A DNA stretch of 64,000 nucleotides from Sceloporus undulatus (lineage: Eukaryota > Chordata > Lepidosauria > Squamata > Phrynosomatidae), in NCBI RefSeq assembly GCF_019175285.1, contig NC_056527.1:120034893-120098892 (forward strand), given 5' to 3'. Within the stretch, counting starts at the first letter, position 1. Every line of letters begins with the position of its first letter. The notes beneath the pieces are model-generated. The model was given only the letters and a program-made list of their open reading frames with translations. It had not been told where the DNA came from and made no database searches. Positions 1 to 7,584 of the stretch are shown here, one piece after another. The position numbers were made by a program, and so were the translations under genes.

Positions 1-1877
1 AAAGGAGCTGCAAGTCGGACCGAGAAAAGTGGTGAGAGCTGGAATGGAGGTTGGGTGGGACGACATAGTGGCTTCACCATCAGGGTTTCAGTTTCGAAAG
101 TCCTCTGCCAGCAGGGCATCAGGTGGCACCTGGGCAGCCCTGGCTAAAGGCCCCAAGTCCTCCAATCCCCTGGCATCCTGGGGACTGGGCATTCTTGGTA
201 GAGTCCAGATCATGGAGCGCCAGGGAGCTCAGCTAACCTACAGGTGTGTGTGTGTGTGTGGGGGGGAGATATGTTGGCACCCCTTTCTTATGGGCAGAGA
301 AGGTGGCAGTGCCCCCCCTCAAAGGCTTCCTGATCTCTTCTTGCTTGCAGAACTCTTGAGGAGCTGCGGGCTGGATGTCTTCCTGGCTGATCTGTACCAG
401 TGAGTGAGGCTGACTCCTGCCCACAAGGAGTCCCCATCCAGCCAGAGGGGAGGCAGCTGTGGGTTCATTGCAACCAGGGAACCAGCAGGAGTGGGAGGGT
501 GGAGTTGGATGCCTTTGCTCTTACTGGTTTGCGCGTGGGCTTTGTCCAGCAGAGACCAAGGAGGACAGGGGCTCCCTTGTGCCCACCTCTGGCTGAAGGG
601 TCCTGGGCCAAGCCCTTCACCGTCTCCAGTCACAGCTCTGAGCTTTTGGGGGGCTTTCTGGCTGGCGTGAAGGAGAAGGGGGTCAGCAACAACATCCTGG
701 CACCCATCAATGCATAGGGGGCGAAGGTGGCTGGGTGGCATTGGCACAATCCTGTGGACTGAGCTCATGCTCTCCTCTGCTTCCCCCAGATACCTGGACA
801 GTGGGAGCAACAGCGGCCAGACATCAGTGCCCTCAAGAAGCAGATCCGGTCGGTCCTCTCTACCTCTCCCCCCCCCCCCCCTGGTCTGGGATCTCCTTCT
901 CCTCCTGGGCCCCCTCCCCTTGAACTCTGTGCCAGCCCCTCCAGGGGGCAATGGACATATCTGGGGGGCAGCCAGCTAAATGGACCCCTCCCTTTCTGGC
1001 AGAAAGTCACCCATGAGACGGACATGTGCTACGGCAAGATGGGCAGCCTCTTCCGCTGTGGCTCCCGCCAGACCCTCTTCGCCAGCCAGCTGACCCGCTA
1101 TGCTGACCTCTATGCTGCCTCCTTCGTCAACTTCCTCTATTACCCTTTCAGCTACCTCTTCCGCGCACCCCCCACCCTGGTACACAGGCAAAGGCAAAGG
1201 CAAGGGGGTGGCCGGGGGGGGGGGGGGAGACCCTCTGGGCTGGGGCAAAAGGGGGGGGGCCCCCCCACCCCCCCCCCCCCCTCGCTGGGAAGAAGGCAGA
1301 GGCCAAGGGTTTCACAGGGTCCCTGGAGGGTGCTGTGCCCATCCTTTGCTCCCATGGGGAGCCTGGCGCCAACCTGTCTCTTCATCCATTCGCTTGCTTC
1401 CTCCCAGATGCCCCATGAGTCAACTGTGGAGCATGTGCGGCTGGACCTCACTGTGGGTGGCTTCCTTCCAGGGCACCAAGTCCAGCTGCAGGTGAGTCAC
1501 AGTGGTGCCCCTTCTCCACCCCACACCCAGCCCCAGCCCCCCTTTGCCCCTGCTTTCCAAATGCTTCTTGCCCAAATGCCCGTGAGGACCAGGGACTGGG
1601 CTGAGTCCCAGGGAAGGGCGCCAGGTCGTCTTCCTTGCAGGGGAAAGTAAGTGGGTGATAAGAGGCAGGCAGCAATCTCCTGTGGGGTGAAAACAAGGCA
1701 TTTTTGAAGAGGTGGCTGTAGGTTGGGGTTGAACTACGGAAATGGGGGAGGGGGATGATGGATACTGCAGCCTGTTTACACAGAATCCCACTTCCACCTG
1801 AAAGATTTCTTTTCCTGCAGGAACTCCAAAGCACTTGTCAAAAACCCAACATCTATGAGGAGATACAAGAGAACTAA
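1..1877 (+). CDS. NT5DC4: NT5DC4, 3' exons (5'-nucleotidase domain-containing, NT5C2 paralogue), partial
   Basis: C-terminal part of a HAD-superfamily purine 5'-nucleotidase-like protein; the start lies left of the window. Exons seen: ..1-31, 351-399, 790-849, 1003-1179 (59 codons, [17 protein letters not shown]... to ...YLFRAPPTL), 1408-1491 (28 codons, [14 protein letters not shown]...) and 1821-1877 (ends ...EEIQEN, stop TAA). The text matches the NT5C2 family closely ([46 protein letters not shown]). There is no acidic C-terminal tail as in NT5C2, and the CKAP2L/IL1B neighbours point to NT5DC4. The last three exons are clean. Exon 790-849 reads as LDSGSN then [12 protein letters not shown] only across a one-base gap near 811, and its donor lacks a canonical GT in phase; exon 1-31 also seems one base short. 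The gene could be a young pseudogene, or the assembly may have dropped bases beside G/C runs. NT5DC4 activity is poorly known, so no substrate is claimed. Confidence 0.82.
1214..1281. repeat. Poly-G then poly-C tract in NT5DC4 intron
   Basis: A run of 14 G (1214-1227), a second G run (1251-1259) and a C run broken by one A (1260-1281), between exons 1003-1179 and 1408-1491. It could fold as a G/C hairpin or G-quadruplex and is a likely place for polymerase or sequencing slippage. Confidence 0.85.
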
Positions 1878-2775
1878 TTCATCACTACCATTCATTCCCC
1901 ATGATACAGAAGGACACTCTTCAAATGGAGGATGATGGGGCTAGACCTCGGCTGCCTGGGGGTGAGGGAAGAGGTGGCAGCATAGACAAGGGACCTCCCT
2001 GCTTGCATCCCAGGCCAGGCCTCCCTTCTCAGGCACCAGTGGAAGGAGGGCCAGCCCAGCCAGCCCTTGTAGAGTAGTCCAAAGCCCACCGGTCACACGC
2101 CTTTCTGCAGGGGCTCCAGAAGCCTCTCCTCCCAAATGTGGAGCGGCTGAGAGGTGGTTCTGGGCCTGGAGTTGTGTTGGAGGGCATCTCTCCTCTCTGG
2201 GTACAGCAAAGGGGCGCCTCTGGTTCCACTGGGCCCCTGGGAACCCTGCCAGTGGAGCCAGGGGGTGCATGGTCAGCCCCCCCCCCCCCCAGCCAGAACT
2301 GAGGAGAGGGGGAAGGAGGGAAGCGGAAATGTCTGGGGGGGGAGTCAGCAAGGAGTAGGGTGCCACCCAGCTATCTGCTCAAAGCTTTCTCTCCTTTCCC
2401 AAACATCTCCCAAGAGGTCACCCCATGTGCCACGCTGAGCAGGGCATGTGTCCCAGTGCCAGCTAGGGCTTGGCTTTTGCCCTACCACTGAAGGAAGGGG
2501 ACCAGGAGATGGGCCAGCTCTGCAGGACCCCAAAGGCAGCCTCCCCCTCCCCTGCTTGCTTTCTTCCCTGGCATCTACTTTCTGGCAGGACCCAGGGAGA
2601 GAAAGTGATGCTCCTCCCGTTCCCACAGGAACCGTGTCTCCATGAGTGTCGGGGTTCAGCCCCACCTTTCACTTGCCACCCCCCGCCCTCCCCCCAGGAG
2701 AAATTTCCCAAACCATCCACAGTAGGAAGGTTTTCTTCCTTGCTGAAACAGAAATAAAGATGGCCATGTTCCAAA
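1878..2775 (+). other. NT5DC4: NT5DC4 3' UTR
   Basis: Sequence between the NT5DC4 stop codon and a canonical AATAAA poly(A) signal at 2753-2758. It has no other recognised gene. The UTR end lies about 110 bases from the convergent CKAP2L stop codon at 2884. Confidence 0.5.
2753..2758 (+). terminator. Poly(A) signal AATAAA, probably NT5DC4
   Basis: Only good AATAAA hexamer downstream of the NT5DC4 stop on the plus strand. On the minus strand the variant TATAAA (plus 2782-2787) lies about 97 bases past the CKAP2L stop and may serve that gene, so the two transcripts would end almost on top of each other. Confidence 0.55.
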
Positions 2776-2883
2776 ATGGGATTTATAGAATAATTATATG
2801 GTTCCAGTCTATGTACACAGGAGGAAAAAAATGTGCTTGGGAAAACAAGCGCACAGGGGCCCCTCCTCAGGGTGGCAACACTT

Positions 2884-4136
2884 TCATCGTGGCCATTTGG
2901 CTGGGGTGGCAAGTCCAGTCAGAAAGCTGGCTACCTCCACTCTGCCAGGAAAAGCTTCATTGTTACGGAAGACGAACTGGCTCCTGTGGTCTGTAGCCAT
3001 AATTTCCTCAAGGGAGGAAACCACGAGGTCATGGTCTTTCAGCATCTGTGGGTAGTTGGCAGTAGTGCTCTCTATGCGCAGGGAGCGCCTCACGGGGGTC
3101 AGGAGCCTCACCTCTGGCTGTGCGCTCTGCTCTTTTGCTCTGAAAGGCACCAAACAAAGGGGGACAGACCCAGCGTGAGAGAGACCCATCCCTTTCCACC
3201 TCTCCCTCTCACGTACGCACTACCCTTGTGCAAAGCCACTTGGGCTTCGTTTTTGAACCATTCTCCTGGGTTCCTCTGCACAGAAAACCTCAACTTCTTG
3301 GTCCAAAAGGGAGAATTTTGCTAGATGAAGACTCAGCTCAGATCAAGCCCTGCTCTGCCCATCTTTCTCCTGCCCTGCACTTACTTTCGCCTTTGCTGCT
3401 GACGCAACGGGGTCCTCTCTTCTCCTTCCACAAACCACTCAGAGCTGCCAGCAGCAGAACCAATGGCCCACTTCCTACTGAGGCCTGAGCACCTGGCACC
3501 ACAGGAATTCAGAAAGCAGCCGAGGGGCACCAGAGAGGGAGCCGGCCCCTCCAGACCCTCCGCTCTCTCACTGGGAGGAAAGAGGGCCAAGAGTGGAACA
3601 GCAGGCGCGCGTCTCACCTGGGCAGCGGAAGGATCTGGAACTTGATGGCTGAGAGGGGCTGAGGCCAGGGCAGGCCTTCATGGCAGAAGCGCCGGGAAAC
3701 AGCCCCTGCCTCTTCCTCTTCTGGGAGAACACTGGTGTGATCAGGTTGGGCTGCAGAGGCAGAAGGGAGAGCAGGAAGGGAAGTGCTTCTGGAAGACATC
3801 TGGCAGAGCGGAAAAGCCCCCAAAACCAACAAGTCAGAGGTTATTTCGTCTTGGGGTGGGGAGGCCTCAGCCGAAGCTCTGACTCACTCACCCCCAGCTG
3901 GCTCGCTGGCAGTCTTCAAAATACTTGAGATGGCATTCCGCAGCTCCTGCAGCGGCTGCAATAAGAGGGAGAAGTACAAGCTGGCACCTGGCAGCTCCAG
4001 GTGGGTGCAGCAGCTCCTGTGCTTCATTCCCACCCTTTTGCTGGGAAAACCTCACCACCTGAAGGGATGAAGTGAGGTGGAAAAGTTCCCTGTCCAGACA
4101 GCTGGCCTCAGGAGAGGAGATCCTTCATTTTCCTCT

Positions 4137-4183
<47 letters not shown>

Positions 4184-7042
4184 CAGGGTGCTGGGAGGAT
4201 CCTGAGCCTTCGCTGCTTGCCAAGGACTACACCTTCTCCATGTGGCCCTCCCTGCACCAAGACACCATGCTGAGCCAGGACTGACCGCCCCACAGTCACA
4301 TCTTGGGCACACGGGGCCTGCCAGAAAGGCTGCCACTCACCACAGCCCCAGCACGGACAGCCGCTTCGTAGAGCCTGCCACATCCAAAGGGCCTTGCTGT
4401 GCCTGTAGCTTTGCCTTGCAGATCCAGAACTGGGCAAACCTCTCCACTTTAGGGATGCGGGAGACCAGAGCAAGGAGCTCCTCCAGAGGAAAACCCTGAG
4501 GAAAGAGAGCAGGGAGGGAGTGGATGTGAAAGCCCAAGGGGTGAGGACACATGGGGCTTCCCGCGTTGGCTGCAAGATAGTGGCCACCAAAGAAGGACGG
4601 CCCATTGGGAAGGTCAGCCCCGCTCACCTGGACCCAGGGCCTGACTTTTTATGCCTCTCTCGCTCTCATTTTTGGCATAGTCCAAGGCTGCCCTGTTACT
4701 CACAGGGCTCACTCTCCTCTTGGTCCAATGCCAAAAAGCCACCCTGGTTCCCAGGACTCTCCATCTCCACCCTTCTCCTCACAATGCCACTATTTTGACT
4801 GGGACTGTGACATTGTCTCCCTCACATTGTTACTCTGGAGGAGCTATGGCACCTCTCAACCTGTCCAGTCTCCCAGGCCCTGCTGGGGTCCTTGGGAGAA
4901 GCTTCCTGTGTGCCAGGGACTGCAGGTGGCAACTGTCCCTTGTGCCTGGCACTAAGAAGACCCCTGCAGTGCTTTCAGAGGACACCACATGATGCTGAAA
5001 CCCAAAGATGGCCTTGATGTTGGTGTGGCACAGATGCCCTTCTTCTGCCCTCCCCGCTCTGCCTGCGGTTGGAGGAACCTAGACTCCTCTGGGAGAGGAA
5101 CAGGGCAAGGCAAACTGGTCTGCAGCACCCCTCCCTCCCTCCCTCCCTCCCTTTGTACCTGTTCTGACCCATAGCCCAGAAACCCCATGCACTGAGATAG
5201 ACCCTCGCCCTGGTTGTGCCTACCTCTTCTGCCATTTTCCGGCACTCTGTCAAGGTGTGCGTGATCTCGCTGGCCACATGGAGCTGCTCCTTCCTCTCCT
5301 CCTCCATGAGACCCCTGAAAGAGTGGTTCAGGCTGGCCTTTCCACGCTTTAGGGGCTTCGCAGCAGAAAAGGCCATGGGGGGCCGCTTGTAGCATTTGCC
5401 TCGGGATGCCAGCCATGCCTCTAGAAGCTTCCTAAGGAGAGAAAGGCACATTGTCACCACAGTGTCTGCTCCTTCTGGATGCTTCTCATGGAAATGGGTC
5501 TGACCCTGACCTTTCCAGCGCACCCCAGAGACCCCACCTTTGGAAAGAAGGTCTTTGCAGAGGGGAATCCTGGGACAATTCTCCTGATGGAGAGGAGCCA
5601 GTGGGGATGCAACTTGGCAAAGGGCCACCCAGCTTTTGCCAACCGCAGGGGCTGCCATGGGCTCCGCTCTCCTTCCTGCCTCCCCAGAAGGCTCAGGGCA
5701 AGACAGCAGACCGGAGGGGCAAACGCGGCCTGCACTAGGCAGTACTTGCCTCCGATCCTGAGCAGAAGGGGTCTTGAGCGCTTGGCCTGGACCCACGGCC
5801 GCCTGCCTGGATTTCAGGGAGCCCCTTCTGCCTCTTGGGGGGCCCCCGCCCGGAGGGGCCGCATGGCCTGAAGAGACCGGGGGCCCTGGCTTTGCCCGGC
5901 GGGGCCTTGGCAGCTGCTCAAACCCTGGGCCGTGCTGCCTGCTCCCTGCTGTGCTCCTGCTCTGCGCTGTGGGGCGGCCCCTGGCAGGAGAGCCCTTTGG
6001 GGTCCTGGGCCGCCTCCCTCCCGGTTGCTGTTGCTGGGGCCGTCCTTTGGCAGGGCCCCCTGAGCCGCCCCTTGCCCAAGGGGCCCCTCTTCCGACCAGA
6101 AGACCACTGGAGACTCCAGATCATTGGGTCCTGCTGGGATCGGGGCCTTTGACGGCTGTTCTGGAGACGGCTGTGGGCCGGTTGGGTGCTGGGAAGGGCC
6201 CCACTGAGCCACGGGGGGCTGATTCCCTGGGTCTGGCCATGGTCTGTGGGGCAGGGGCCCGTGCCGGCTGTGCTTGGCTGCCCCTCTGGGCCCCGCTTCC
6301 CAGGGCCGGCCTGCCCTCCTTTGCAGGGCCCTGAGAGGCGGGCAGGGGGCCCAATGTGGCCGCCATCCTCTTCTGACCGGGGGCCACCCTGGCATTCTCT
6401 TACAGGCCTGCAGCCTGCTTCCTGCGATGGGCATGGCTGGGCCCCGTGGCCCCTTCCCGCTGGCCAGGCTTCCCGGAGGGTCCTCTGCTGCCGGGCCTTC
6501 CAGGGGGGCCTTTGGGGGCTCCAGGGGCGTTCTTCTGGCCCTTGCTGTCAGTGCAGGGAGCGGGGCCTGAGGGGGTCTGCGCTGGAGGTCCCATCGTCCC
6601 CCGGCCGAGGGCTGCTCCTGGTCCGGTGCTTGCTGAGTCCGGTGGCCGGCTGGCCCTCTCCTTCAACGGGGCCCTGAAGGACGACAGAGACATATGGGCT
6701 GCATTCACACTGGAGAAATAACCCGGTTTTGCACCGCTTTCACTCTTTCCTGGCTCAAGGCTATGGAATTCTGGGAGTTGGAGTATGATCCGCTCTGGGC
6801 CCACAACAAACTCCAACTCCCAGAATTCCATAGCCTTGCGCCTCGTTCCCAGCTCACCTTCCTCTCTTGGCGGCCAGATACTCCTCCAGCATCCGCCTCC
6901 TGCTCCTCCGATCCGCCGCAAGAGAGGCGCCCGGGGGAGCGGGGCAGGGACCGCCGCCCCCATCGCCCGCTCTCTGCACATGCCCCGGGGCGCCCTCGCC
7001 GCGCTCTCCGCCTCTTCGCAGCCATCCTTCACAGGCCGCCAT
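2884..7042 (-). CDS. CKAP2L: CKAP2L, cytoskeleton-associated protein 2-like (mitotic spindle protein)
   Basis: Microtubule/spindle-associated protein of dividing cells. Coding exons, in gene order: 6858-7042, 6404-6673, 5750-6106, 5224-5431, 4341-4495, 3892-3955, 3618-3750, 2884-3139; all junctions keep phase if exon 5 gains one base, giving about 542 residues (human about 745). The start ATG at 7042 has a strong Kozak context (GCCATGG). Family matches: LEEYLAAK near residue 55 (human LQEYLAAK); RRKLLEAWLASRGKCYKRPPM, about 271-290 (human RRKQLEEWQKSKGKTYKRPPM); ITHTLTEC; RIPKVERFAQFWICKAKL, about 353-370; AIKFQILPLPR; LLTPVRRSLRIE, about 470-481; DHDLVVSSLEE near the C-terminus. Residues 62-270 are basic, Pro/Gly/Ala/Arg-rich, probably disordered, poorly conserved and encoded by very GC-rich DNA. 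No KEN box is visible, although human CKAP2L has one. Exon 5 is 155 nt instead of 156, with one base missing before the LYEAAVRAGAV segment: assembly error or frameshift. Exons 2 and 3 of the middle region are the least certain. Confidence 0.88.
4136..4182. repeat. (GT)n(GA)n microsatellite in CKAP2L intron
   Basis: GT run at 4136-4160 passing into a GA run at 4161-4182, between CKAP2L exons 5 and 6. Confidence 0.95.
5129..5153. repeat. (CTCC)n microsatellite in CKAP2L intron
   Basis: About six CTCC units in the intron between exons 4 and 5. Confidence 0.9.
5741..5749 (-). other. CKAP2L: GC-AG splice donor in CKAP2L intron 3
   Basis: Exon 5750-6106 ends ...GATCGGAG, followed by GCAAGTACT, a GC donor with an otherwise ideal consensus. 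The acceptor is ...CTCCTTAG before GAAGCTT at 5431. Joining the two gives QDRRKLLEAW, which matches the conserved family sequence, so the junction is well supported. Confidence 0.8.
6696..6845. mobile_element. Palindromic MITE filling CKAP2L intron 1
   Basis: Arms at 6757-6783 and 6811-6837 are a perfect 27-bp inverted repeat separated by 27 bases. Outer left sequence (GGCTGCATTCACACTGGAG at about 6698) also belongs to this squamate palindrome family. The element takes up most of the 184-bp intron between exons 6404-6673 and 6858-7042. The outer right part is missing or merged with the exon 1 donor. Confidence 0.75.
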
Positions 7043-7200
7043 GGCAGCCGAGGCGCCGTTGGCCACGCCCACACCTTGTTCGAAAGGGCCAATCGGGGGC
7101 CCGGGGGCGTGGCCAGACGGGGAGGGAGCGGGGGCCGACGGGAGCCGTAGTCCGTTGGCGGAGTCACGTGGGGAGGCCTCGGGGCGGGGGCGGGGCTGTA
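7043..7200 (-). promoter_or_regulatory. CKAP2L: CKAP2L promoter, CpG-rich with CHR-like and CCAAT motifs
   Basis: GC/CpG-dense stretch just upstream of the CKAP2L start codon. It contains TTCGAA (7079-7084, a CHR-type element), CCAAT (7089-7093) and an E-box CACGTG (7165-7170). CHR plus CCAAT is the usual layout of G2/M-expressed cell-cycle promoters bound by DREAM/B-MYB and NF-Y, which fits a spindle gene. No TATA box is seen. Only about 140 bases separate this promoter from the IL1B poly(A) signal. Confidence 0.55.
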
Positions 7201-7335
7201 GCTCCTCCCCCAGGGACCCCGAGGGAGAGGTGAGACCAGGCCAAGGCCTTTGGGGTCACAGGGGCAGAAGAGGGGCTCCCTTCCCAGTTGGCACTCACTC
7301 ACTCGCTCGCTCAGCTGCGTTTGTCAATTCATCCT

Positions 7336-7406
7336 TTATTCTTTCGTTCAGGCGATTAAGTTATCAATAAATACTGGCATTAAATATCAACAGACATCAA
7401 TAAATA
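7336..7406 (-). promoter_or_regulatory. IL1B: IL1B 3' UTR AU-rich element and poly(A) signal
   Basis: In mRNA sense there are three ATTTA pentamers (plus-strand TAAAT at 7402-7406, 7382-7386, 7369-7373); the first lies in the nonamer TTATTTATT. They are followed by AATAAA (plus TTTATT 7336-7341). Such elements recruit TTP/AUF1-type proteins and make cytokine mRNAs short-lived. The signal is about 245 bases past the stop codon. Confidence 0.75.
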
Positions 7407-7584
7407 ACAAGGACAGTTCTGCCAGGGCTCCTCCATCAGGGCCTGGCCAGAGGAGCCTGGCCAGTCTCTCAGTCTCAGAGGCCTCTGCCTCTCCTTCCCT
7501 GGCTGTTGGCAGCGCCAGGCGCTTCTGCCCCTTCAGCCGAGGAGGAAGGTCGGGGGCCGGGGCCATGGGCAGCCCCCCAGAGGC

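Noticed and set aside
5814-6434. 206-codon open frame on minus in the CKAP2L middle region
   Set aside because: Out of phase with the splice-supported exons 2 and 3; GC-rich DNA keeps several frames open here.
6400-7302. 300-codon open frame on minus across CKAP2L exons 1-2
   Set aside because: Only its last part is the true exon 2 frame; the rest is exon 1 in the wrong frame plus the intronic MITE.
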